The position numbers and the translations under genes were made by a program. DNA of 64,000 bases from Mesaphorura yosii (taxonomy: Eukaryota > Arthropoda > Collembola > Poduromorpha > Tullbergiidae), in the NCBI GenBank assembly GCA_009869945.1, contig WIXG01000161.1, positions 62,001 through 126,000 of the forward strand, in the 5' to 3' direction. Positions 10,446 through 21,300 of the stretch are shown here, in pieces. The notes beneath the pieces are model-generated. The model was given only the letters and a program-made list of their open reading frames with translations. It was not told the DNA's origin and did no database searches. How positions within the stretch are numbered: the stretch's first letter is position 1; every line of letters starts with the position of its first letter.

Positions 10446-12419
10446 ATGAAAGTCGCACTCTTCCTCGTCCTCGTCGGCGTGGCGAGCATTTCAGCTCTGC
10501 CCAGAGCCATCAGGCCCCACGGTTGGGAGAAGATCGTCGGAGGAGAAGAAGCCACTCCACATGAGGTAAGTTTGCAGGCGTGAAAAATGCCGTTCTAATC
10601 TCAATTTGCCCCATTCTAATTTGAAACCGTGATTGTGTTCAGTTCCCCTGGATAGTTGACATGAGACGAGGTGGTCACTACTGCGGTGGTTCCATCATCT
10701 CCGAAGAATGGGTCATGACAGCTGCCCACTGCTCCACTGCGTAAGTGCTCCTTTGCTTGCTCACTCTGTATTTTCCTGGCAATGAAAAAAGTCCTTATTT
10801 GTTCCATGGTTTGATTTCTCCAGCTCTCCATCCAACTACGAACTTGTTGCTGGTGATCACCACATTAGCCAAGATGAAGGAACCGAACAGCGCAGACAAG
10901 TCACGCGCATCATCAGACATCCGCAGTACGAAAAGTAAGTCACTACCTTAACCCCGTAAAAGGTCTTTGTTTTGATTCGACCATTCTGTCTCACAGTACC
11001 AACATTCAGTACGAGAACGACATTGCTCTGATGAAGGTCGACCCTCCATTCCAATTCAACGAGTACGTCCAGCCAGCACGTGTTCCAGACATGTCGTTCG
11101 AACCAACTGCACGCGCAGTGGTTGCAGGATGGGGAGCATTGACCGTAAGGCACTTGCCTTTCCCTTGCTTATTTCCAACGAATTAATTACTAACACGTAT
11201 TGAACACTTCGTATTGACACTTTAGGAAGGTGGCGGCTCTCCAGTTGTCCTCTACAAGGTCGACGTGCCAGTCGTCTCAGACGCCTCTTGCGCCAGCTCC
11301 TACGGTGCAGGCTCAATTGCCGCCTCCATGATCTGCGCTGGTGAAGGTGGCAAGGACTCTTGCCAAGGTGACTCTGGTGGCCCAATGATGTGCGAACGCG
11401 ACGGAGTCAACTACCTCTGCGGTATTGTCAGCTGGGGTCTAGGATGTGCTCGTCCAAACTACCCAGGAGTCTACACTGAAGTGTCCTACTTTGACCAATG
11501 GGCTCAAGAAGCAATCTGTAAAATGTTTTGCCTGTATTTTGTAAAAATCTCACGACTGAAACACTCTTATATTTGAATTCTACTTTGGTTTGCAGTGCCA
11601 CCAGCGGAGAGCAACGAGACATGGGTCGAACAACGTGAAGGCTGCGGCGGTATCCTCTCTGGCTCATCCGGTTACATTGCCTACAAGACCGACGAATTCT
11701 ACAACCCAAATGAGCGTTGCGTCTGGACCATCAAGGCCGAAGACCGTGAAAGCATCCGTCTTCGTGTCCGCACCAGTGGTCTCGACTCAGATTCCTCACT
11801 CACCATCACCGAACTTGACTACGAAGGTGCTACCACCACTCGCACCATCGTCCTCGCAGACTTGGAGGAGCATATCGTCAATGGCCCAATCGTGTTCTTG
11901 ATTTTCAATTCCAAGTCAAGCTTCGGAACTGGATTCGATCTCGAATTCTACGGTACCAGCTACGGAGGTGCTACCGGTCTAAACCACGACCACATTCACA
12001 ACAGCGCGGCAAGCGGAACTCAAAACTTCCCAGTCGGCGGAGGTTCATACAGAGACAACGCTTTCGGCACATTTGTCATCAACCCTGCCAACGCTGCCCA
12101 AGCCACCCTGAGACTCACCAGACTCGACATCGAGTCATCGGCAACATGCTCATACGATTGGATTTCCGTGTACAATTATGCCAACGGAGAATTCACAGCC
12201 CTCAGTGCAAAGTAAGTTAAAGTTCTTGTCATACGAGTCAGGAAATACTCAAATCCTAATTCGTGAACTAATATTAACCATTCTCTCTATTCTAGGATTT
12301 GCGGAAACTCTCCACCATCAACGCAATTTGTTGGTACGGAAGGAGTCTTGCTCGTTTTCTTCAAAACTGACTCTTCTGTCACTCACACTGGCTTCAGTTA
12401 TGAGTACAGCGGCCAGTAA
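10446..12419 (+). CDS. Secreted trypsin-like serine protease with two CUB domains
   Basis: Seven exons: 10446-10565, 10643-10740, 10824-10934, 10997-11144, 11226-11517, 11596-12211 and 12296-12419, giving 502 residues with consistent phases. A signal peptide of about 17 residues is followed by a short pro-segment; activation is expected between K29 and IVGG. The catalytic triad is visible: H69 in TAAHC, D118 in ENDIAL and S209 in GDSGGP. D203, six residues before the serine, indicates trypsin-like Arg/Lys specificity. After the protease domain come two CUB-like regions of about 110 residues each (starting near C273 and near 395). The second ends with a CSYDW motif, KICGN and [11 protein letters not shown]-terminal CUB pair on a trypsin suggests binding to a matrix or substrate, perhaps digestive; this is inference. 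AATAAA is at 12500. Confidence 0.93.
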
Positions 12420-13658
12420 ATTTAAAGTGATCTAAATCCGACTCTTAAGACCGTATCCAACTATACAACTGATTTTGTGCCAAATTATGGAAAGCATTTA
12501 ATAAACTCAAATAACTAAACCTAAAAATTGATCACGATTAAATGCATCATCAGTTAACCAAATTCACGCCAACAAGCAAGCGACAGAAAAGTGGGGAAAC
12601 TGCACAACTTTACGTTATAGTACATCATATGCGAGTCAAAAAGAGTTCTCAAAAATGTCTGCCAATAATTCAATGTCAGAATGTTACCTCGGGCAATTTC
12701 AGCACCAAATCGCAGTTACAGTTTGTCTTGATATTTTAGATTAGTAGAAAAATCTCGAATCAATTTGGTGTCCGTATCGATTCACTTTCCATCAAGGACG
12801 CCAAATCTATCAGCAAGAGACAAATAGCTATGAACCAATCACAACGCAATCCACTGTCATTCGTTTGCGATGGCTAAGCCGCTGCGCTAATGATCTCACC
12901 TTCCTTGTAAATTCGAAGAGAACTGTGAGTGTTTCAATCCACTGACATCTTGAATGTCTCCTGTTGACGATTTTCGAGGTGAAATTAGTTATCACTTACG
13001 TCAATTAGCCACCGAGAAAGCTAATGAACTGTAGTTAGCAGTACATGTGTGATTCGAATCGTGAGAAATCTAATTTGAATCGTCCAGAACCAAGTACAAG
13101 TCTCATTTTGCGGTAAAACTGATGTTGAACCTTGTGCGGCTTTTCATTTTCATGATACAAGGCATCGCATGAGACGCAACAGCCAGAGAAACGTGCAACA
13201 GTGTGAAATTCTTTTGACTGATTATGTGATTAGCGATTACTAATAATTATTAGGTGAACGAAAACCAGACTTCATCAGCGCTGTCAACACATCATCGTGC
13301 ATGGAGACAGATTCAGTTGCTCATTGTTTGAAATAGGTAAGTAAGAATATAGACAGGATACTACACTTGGCGATAGAAATGTTAATTTGTTCGCGTCGTT
13401 TTACAGGCTTGGATTGACTGTAACGTTAAATGCAACATTCACCTTCACAAGACTGCAGTTTTGTTGGAGCTAATTAACGCGGGCATCTCGGGTTAAGTGG
13501 TAAGTTACTTTGATTTTACTCCAATCATTTCACCTGCAATGCCCTTGCCGAGAGTTGTAGAGTAGTGTGTAGAAAGAAATCACACCATTATTGGGCTTAC
13601 ATAAGTCCGTCTACATGAGTGTTAATGTTAAATACCAGAGTCAAAATATTTTGGAGAG
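12420..13658. other. Intergenic, no gene recognised
   Basis: The 3' region of the protease gene (poly(A) signal AATAAA at 12500-12505) is followed by about 1.1 kb without coding signal before TFB2M. Possible 5'UTR introns of TFB2M cannot be told apart from intergenic DNA. Confidence 0.5.
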
Positions 13659-15134
13659 ATGTCCACGCTCTGGTATTGTCCTGTTGCGGTGAAGTTCCTG
13701 TCAGCTCCAGCTGTAACTGTACAACATTTATTTGATCGAAGAAACACGGACGGATTTGAGCGACTACGGTGTTTCAAAACATACAATTACAAATTCGCAA
13801 GCGAGGCAGCACCAGAATCCACCGGAACTGGGACGACAAAAGTCAAGAAGACAAAATTAGCGACAGTCACAACGCCGGCTGTAGCAAAACCTCTGTCTAA
13901 AAAATCTTCATCGCAGTCCGCCCAGTTAACGAAGTATATTTCATCTATACGGCTATCCGAAAGTAATGCAAGCCTCCTGGGAAAGACTAAATTTGCAAGG
14001 GTCAAGAGAGAAACAGGAGAATCGCTTTGTCTTATCAATGACGACGTCGCGTCCTCGATCGCTGATCTTTGCTACCCGTATGCATCCAACAAGGACGCCA
14101 CGGTAATCGAGTTTAATCCTGGTCTTGGCTTGCTAACGTCAAAATTGAAATCAAAACTTGAACTCAAGAATATTAATTGCTTCGAGGCCAATGAAGAATT
14201 TGTTGAAAATCTCAAAACGAAACCCACTTTGTCTGATGTAAATGTCATCAACACGAACTTCCTAACATTTCCACGCCTTCACCATTTGGACAAGCTTGAC
14301 GGCGGATGTCGAGTCTACACAGTTCTTGGGAGTGTTAAGAACAAGTCGAAGGAAGATGGACCGGCCTCGACGAGTGTTAGCGACAAGTTGTATGTGTTTG
14401 GAGCAACTCCAGAAATTGACTTTATCAACTTCACAATCAAGTCTTTAGTAACTCAGAAAATCCTATTTGAAGAAGATTCAAATGTGTGGCAAAATCGGAA
14501 TATCACTTATTTCCTGGCCCTCGGCACCCGAGCCTATACAATCATCAATGCCACATCGGAGCTCGGATTCACCGTCTACCGCGCATCCAGTATTTTGTTC
14601 CAGCTTTTATTCAACTATGTCGTACTGGGTCATGTGCCCAGAAGAGCATTTGTGCCTTGGGAAAGTATGACAAAAGCTAGAAGATCACAGTCTGCAGGAG
14701 AAATCACAGGCGTCGATGTTGGTGATGCGAAAGCTAGGAAGAAGCGTGTGGCAACAATACCTCACGATCCAGAGTCGATGTGTGTCATTAAATTTTCACC
14801 GAACCAACAGACCATTGACAAAATTGGAAAGAACAGCTTGTTCACGTTTTGGTATTTCGTCCGACACCACCTCTTCGCTCGGAGTAATTCCGTGATTCCG
14901 GAGTTGGAACAATGGATTCCTGGTTGCGGGCCGAAACTGATACGGAAGGGATACACAATCTACACGCAGTTTGGGTCGCTGACACCCCAGCAAATACTTG
15001 ATATTTATTTGGACTTCTCCAGCTGGCCAGAGTTCAAGTCTTCGTCCTTCCTAAATGCTGTAGAAAAATATCAGCATAAAGTTGACACGCATGAAGAAGA
15101 CATGCTTAATTTCTCAAAGAATCCTCGATTCTAA
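13659..15134 (+). CDS. TFB2M: Mitochondrial transcription factor B2 (dimethyladenosine transferase-like)
   Basis: Intronless frame of 491 residues. The family works with mitochondrial RNA polymerase to open promoters and descends from KsgA-type rRNA methyltransferases. An N-terminal region of about 100 residues rich in Ser/Thr/Lys and poor in acids fits a mitochondrial presequence plus linker. Residues 149-158 (VIEFNPGLGL) match the SAM-binding motif I (E-x2-PG-G-L). The central LGTRAYTIINATSEL, LLFNYVVLGHVPRRAF and C-terminal FTFWYFVRHHLFARSNSV fit the TFB2M C-terminal region better than TFB1M. The normal NLPY-type catalytic motif of active methyltransferases is not evident, in line with the reduced enzymatic role of TFB2M. 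AATAAA is at 15182. Confidence 0.8.
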   Translation: MSTLWYCPVAVKFLSAPAVTVQHLFDRRNTDGFERLRCFKTYNYKFASEAAPESTGTGTTKVKKTKLATVTTPAVAKPLSKKSSSQSAQLTKYISSIRLSESNASLLGKTKFARVKRETGESLCLINDDVASSIADLCYPYASNKDATVIEFNPGLGLLTSKLKSKLELKNINCFEANEEFVENLKTKPTLSDVNVINTNFLTFPRLHHLDKLDGGCRVYTVLGSVKNKSKEDGPASTSVSDKLYVFGATPEIDFINFTIKSLVTQKILFEEDSNVWQNRNITYFLALGTRAYTIINATSELGFTVYRASSILFQLLFNYVVLGHVPRRAFVPWESMTKARRSQSAGEITGVDVGDAKARKKRVATIPHDPESMCVIKFSPNQQTIDKIGKNSLFTFWYFVRHHLFARSNSVIPELEQWIPGCGPKLIRKGYTIYTQFGSLTPQQILDIYLDFSSWPEFKSSSFLNAVEKYQHKVDTHEEDMLNFSKNPRF

Positions 15135-15181
15135 TTCTAATTGCAGAAAAGTTTTTCCATATTGTTGTATTGTTTGACTCC

Positions 15182-15187
15182 AATAAA
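15182..15187 (+). terminator. Poly(A) signal of TFB2M
   Basis: AATAAA 48 bases after the TFB2M stop; the POLR3B start codon follows within 200 bases. Confidence 0.6.
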
Positions 15188-15369
15188 TGATTCTTATAAA
15201 CTTCAATTCTTAAATCGGGTTATTAAGAAAACCACCATTGCATCTTACAGCAGATTAAAAAAAACCACACTTATTTACTGGTTGATTTACAGTTGAATTT
15301 TGCTGGCGCTGGCTTAATTGTTTGTATATTTTATGTTGATTTTACACAAGGCAGGTCGAGTGCTTAGTC

Positions 15370-18300
15370 ATGGATCCTAACATCAAAATTAAGCTGGAGC
15401 CAGGGCTTTCGGATGACCGGTCTAAGCAGGAACAGCATCAGACTGAAGCTGAAAGACAAAAGCAATGGAAGGCGACTCAAGCCAAGGCAACTTTGGCGCA
15501 CTTGCAAAATGCAATAGTTCCACAGATTCCTGTAAGTTTTTGCTGTAGTCAATTAACGAGTGGGTGAATTATATAATTATTGACTTTAAATCGAATTCAT
15601 TACACCCAGGAAAAATGGAGAATTGTCCCAGCCTTCCTGGAAACCAAAGGTTTAGTGAGGCAGCACGTGGATTCGTTTGACTACTTTGTGAATCACGATA
15701 TAAAAGACATCATCAAAGCTAATCAAAAAATCGTCAGCGATGTGGACCCAGCATTTTATCTCAAGTAAGATAAAGATATGGCGTTATTTGTATATTTTAC
15801 ATACAACTGTAATTGCAACATTTTCTTCCAGGTACTTGGACGTGCGTGTAGGAGCACCGGATATCGAAGAGGGTTTGAACATTTCCAAATCGACATCTCC
15901 ACACGAATGCAGACTGAGAGATATCACCTATTCGGCGCCAATCACTGTTGACATTGAATACATCCGTGGCAATCAGCGAGTGATAAGAAAAGCACTTCCA
16001 ATCGGACGGTACGTGACAATTTAGAAGTAAAAGGATTAGACCGGGCTCTGGATTTATTCTGAAGGCACTAGGCTCATGCTAGTAGATTTAGCTATACACT
16101 TAACTTAGCATACTCTGAATTCATTGATTCATTCTGCTTAAATAACGATACCACTACAGCTAACAATTGGTTTCGGGAGTGGTGCTACTTTAGTCGCAAC
16201 TGTGTACTTTATCATGTTGAAGACTTCGCATGAGTCTAGAGGATCTTGAGTTTGCGAGTTAATTCCACCAAGGATCAGCACATATTTCCCCAGCCGCAGT
16301 TGACAATGCCCGTGCCTTGGAGTTCGCAGCTGACCAATGCTTTCCCAGTGGCCGTTTTCGTAAATGCTCACATCTCTCAAGCTCTTACTCTTGGAAGCTC
16401 CAATTTTGCCCGCCCCGGCAAAGAGAAATATCTTTGTGTAAAATGTCGTTGCAGTTGCGAAAGCTCTTGGATACATGAAAGCCGGTGCTGGAGTAAATCT
16501 GCAAAGTTCACGTTCAAGATTTCTGAGGCGTTGTCCAATTGTCATATTGGACAATGGGGCCCTTCTTACATGTTGTGATTGACGTGATAAACGATCACAG
16601 ACTTCAAAAGTGGAACTTTGGGATTTTTCGTCAGGCCCCCAATCAGCCATATTTTATCCCCGTACTTGGCCACTGCCACGCCAAGTCGAGGTCCGTCCAT
16701 CGGGGAAATGTCTGTCCAAGTGTTGGTTTCTGGGTCGTACATTTCACATGTTGACAGGGCGCTTAAAATATTCCAGCATCTAGTCAAACTTAAGGACAAA
16801 CCATACAATTAATTATTGCCTTACTATCCCTCCTGGTCGATTCCACCAAACACCCAAATTTTCTTTTGATAGAGAATGTATCCGAAATTCGATCTTGGTG
16901 TGTGCATATTGGCCAACCGTCTCCAATTGCCGCCGCTGACTTTCAGGCACCACGTCGTCCCGCATGGCATATTTTTATCGAGGGACGTTTTGAAGCGAGG
17001 GTCCGCACCTCCTAATGTTAGTAATTTTTGGCAGGAAATGACATTTTGCATTTAAGCAAGCGTTACCAAAAAAGATTATGTGGCTCGAGTAAAGCACGGC
17101 TCCTCCCTGCACTCTTGGCTCAGGGAGCTGTCCCATTTTAGACCAGACGTTATCCAGCGGGTGCAGCTGGTAAATTTCTTGCGCAGTATTGAACTGACCG
17201 GAGCCCTTGATCGGATTGTTGCCACCAAGGAGAATTACTGAATCGCAGCCTTCCAGTTTCAAATTGCGCACAGGATTTCCAGTAATGGCCGAGGATTTGA
17301 AAAATGGGAGTGCCATTTTTACCCGCTTGCTAGGATGAAATGGAGTACAAATGGAGTATTAATTGAAGCTATAAATGGGCTCGCTACCTTGAAGGCTTTA
17401 CCTTGCCCTCTTCCAGGCACGCTCATGCTGTCTATGTCTGTGCATTCTATACGCTATCTGTATCGTAATTGCAGCTGACCGTATCTTATGAAACCATCGC
17501 CTAGTCAACCATCCTCGCACTCTCGATTGGATTAAAATCGCTGCACCAATTCGCTCATTTTCTGGAGTCAGCTCCATCCACTCACCACTCTGTTGTGTTG
17601 AAGAGAAAATGCATGCTTCAAATGTAGCTTCATTCTTTACGACTATTTTGTTACATTCACGCTGACCTCTCGATTATGACCTGGCGCGCCAGATGTAGAC
17701 TTGCTCCGCTCAGCGTGTCTACAATAAAATGGAAATGTTTGTTTAAATAAGGCAAGTAGCCATGTCTTGAACCTGATGATACAAGAATACCTTCTTAGGC
17801 CAAACGACGCTATTGTTTCATCGACTGTTGTTTGAACCCGTCCACTTTGAATTGGGGGCAGGTTTCTCCATGCATGCTCAATCTCTTGGTTCCGATGTGC
17901 TGAGGGTGAAGCTCTCTATGGAAAGCAAATCATATCAATTGTTCACTAATTTAGAAAATCAGCAATTTGGAAAGTCTGAACAAGTACTGAAACTTGGGGC
18001 ATACACTGACATCATATTCACGGTTGAATTCAGGTCTTGCCTTTGGCTCTGGGTTTCCCGGTGTTGCTATCCGGTGATGCGAATGGTGAGTATCACCCTT
18101 GACGTGCCTCGTCTCGTAGGGCTCTCGACAAAATGCAAACCTTCCAAATTATAATTTTGTCAGCTATAGCTATTATATGCAAGTGCGAATATGCTGCACC
18201 ACGTACATCGGCCCATTCTCGATCATTGCCATGTTTTCATGAGCCTTGAACTGTTTCACAGCAACGCTATATTTCCCCGGCTTTGACACCAGCACTGCGA

Positions 18301-21300
18301 TCTTCCCATTCTCGAATGACACCTGCACAATGCATTCATTTTTTAATCTGACCTTCATGGTAATTTGATTCTACAATACAAGATTTATTTACTGATTTGG
18401 GGTCGACGTTAAGAAGTCCGGTCTGTGAGACACCCACAAAAGGAAATGAATGACTGCGGCGGAAATTGTCAGGGACTGAAATCTGATGCACCTCCATGTG
18501 ACTTTCGTGGAAAGGTGGGAAATTGTCCCGCTGAAGGCGATGAGGTTCGACTTCGGTGTAAATCTCGCAATTTGTAAACGAACGATGGTGCCTGATTTCG
18601 TCGTCTTCCTCGTCCGCATCGTAATCCGATCTGTGTCGATGGTGATGGTGTGTACGCTGAACTGGCGGAGGCACTGGAGCTGGAACGGTATAAAAATGAA
18701 ACTGGTGTTTTTTTCTCCTGCATCGCCTTTCTCTCGAATGCCCGGAGAGTCGCGATTGTCTAGGCCGCCTCGAGTCATCTTGACTGTGATACTCGACGTC
18801 AAGTCCGGTGTGATTGTGGGTATGCTCAACCGGCGGTGGCGCTGGTGGCCGTGGTACGTGGCTGGGAAAGGGCCCGTGGTTTTGACTCTGAACTTGCTTC
18901 ACACGAATTCCTGCACCGTAATAGTAATTATCAAATATCACACGCGATAATTTTACGCAAGGATTTTCTTTCGCACCATGCCGATAAGGATCTCGTACTG
19001 CCGGAGTCGAAGAATCGTCATTCCTCACCGTGTCATCGTCAGAACCTGTCATCGGTTCGGAGTAGCGCATGTGCATGACGGACGATTCAGTTGATCTCGG
19101 CCTGTCACTCATGAAGTTCGGAGTTGCCATTACCTGAAAGATAGCGAGCCAAAAATTCGCACAACTTTCTTTCGACTGGAAATGTTTTCGGTTACCTCCC
19201 GCTGGTTGCGGTGTCTTGAATTCTCTGCCCGTGTATTGGTGTCCTCGATATCGCTTTCTGTGTCCGCTGCAGTAAAGTAACCCCGCTCTTCCTTTGATCG
19301 GCTGGAATTAGGAGCGAATCTGAGTTCCATGAAGAAGCACTGAGAAGTCCAAATGAATCATAATTTACGTAGGCTGTTGAGTTTCGCAAGAATTAATTTG
19401 GATTGCAATTAATTTAGAATTTGGCTGAATTTCTATTATAATTAGTAGTGATCTCTCTGATCAAAACAAAACGCGAGCACCATAATCAAACCTTTTTTGT
19501 GGGTAACGTTTGATTTGTTTCTTTAGATACTCTAAACAGCGGCCACGTTGTCCATGTTTCCAAACGAATCTTTAATGAACTTAATTCTACTTTGTACCAT
19601 TACACCTTTTTGTAAACAGGATGCCCATCATGTTGCGCAGCTCAAATTGCGTTCTAACCGGCAAATCACATGCGGACCTTGCCAAATTGAACGAATGTCC
19701 TTACGACCCCGGTGGCTACTTCATTGTGAAAGGGACAGAAAAGGTAAAAGTCCGCCTCCACTTCTCCAGCCTCCAGGAAGATTAGGCACTTAATTGACCA
19801 TGATGCCTTTCCTGCAATTGCAGGTGATTTTGATCCAAGAACAAATGTCCAAGAACCGAATCCTTGTGGAACTCGACGCTCGTGGACAGCCGACATGCCA
19901 GGTTCAAAGCAGTACCCATGAAAAGAAATCGAGGACGGGAATAATTATCAAGAATGGGAAATACATGCTGCGCCATAATTCCATGCTGGATGTAAGTTTG
20001 CATTCTTCAGTAAAAGCTGAAGACTTGAGTGCTAACACCTTAATATGTATCGTAGGATGTTTTGGTGATAATAATTTTCCGAGCAATGGGAATCCAGAGC
20101 GAGCAAGAAATGCTTCAGTTAATTGGCACAGAAGAAGATATGATCGTCGCAATGTTGCCGTCCATCGAAGAATGCAGGAAATTGAAGATATTCACCCAGC
20201 GGCAAGCCATAAATTATCTAACCAGTAAGATTAGGCAAAGACGCTTCGGACCTGCATCTCAAGGACTAGGTGGTAAGAAGGCTAAGATAGCTGAAGCCTT
20301 CGAACTGCTGGCAACAACAATTCTTGCGCACGTTCCCGTTCGACGGTTCAACTTCAAGCTGAAAGCAATCTACATGGGGCTCATGATTCGGAAAGTAATT
20401 CAAGCTCAGAGCGACCAAACATTGCTGGACGATCGAGATTATTACGGCAACAAACGAATGGAATTGGCTGGTTCATTGTTGTCACTCCTCTTTGAAGATT
20501 TGTTTAAGAAATTCAACTGGGAATTGAAAATGATTGCTGACAAAAACATACCGAAAGTGAAAGCTGCAGTTTTCGATGTCGTGACACACATGCGACAAGA
20601 TCAGATTACAAACGGCCTGGAGAATGCAATTTCGACAGTAAGGATAAAACAATGCGCATTTTGGTAATTTCAAGACGAGTGTCTCAACTTTGATTTAACT
20701 TTAAGGGAAATTGGACCATCAAACGCTTCAAAATGGAGCGACTCGGCGTTACACAAGTCTTGTCGCGCCTGTCGTACATTTCTGCGCTCGGTATGATGAC
20801 CAGAGTGAACTCTCAATTCGAGAAGACAAGAAAAGTGTCTGGCCCACGTTCACTGCAGGCGTCACAGTGGGGAATGATGTGTCCGGCTGATACTCCTGAA
20901 GGAGAATCATGCGGTCTCGTCAAGAACTTGGCTTTGATGACGCACGTAACAACCGAAACCAATGAGAAGCACCTTATCAAGGTGCTGTATGCCTTTGGAG
21001 TGGAAGAAGTAATGCTCCTTTGCGGTGAAGAACTTCATGCCAAAGATGTGTTCGTTGTATTCGTGAATGGTGGAGTCGTGGGCATCGTCACAAATCATGT
21101 CAAGCTCGTGTCCACTCTGCGCAAACTTCGTCGAGCAAGTTACATCTCCCCGTACGTATCCATTTATACTGACTTCAAGCAACGAGCCATTTTCGTGTCG
21201 TCGGATGGAGGCAGACTCTGTCGTCCATACATTATCGTTGAGCACGGACTTCCAAAATTGAACTTCCAGCACATCATCGACATCAAGAAAGGCAAAGTCA

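Noticed and set aside
17813..18486. Plus-strand frames inside POLR3B intron 3 (17813-18154 and others)
   Set aside because: They are antisense to spliced exons of the minus-strand nested genes and contain no known motif.
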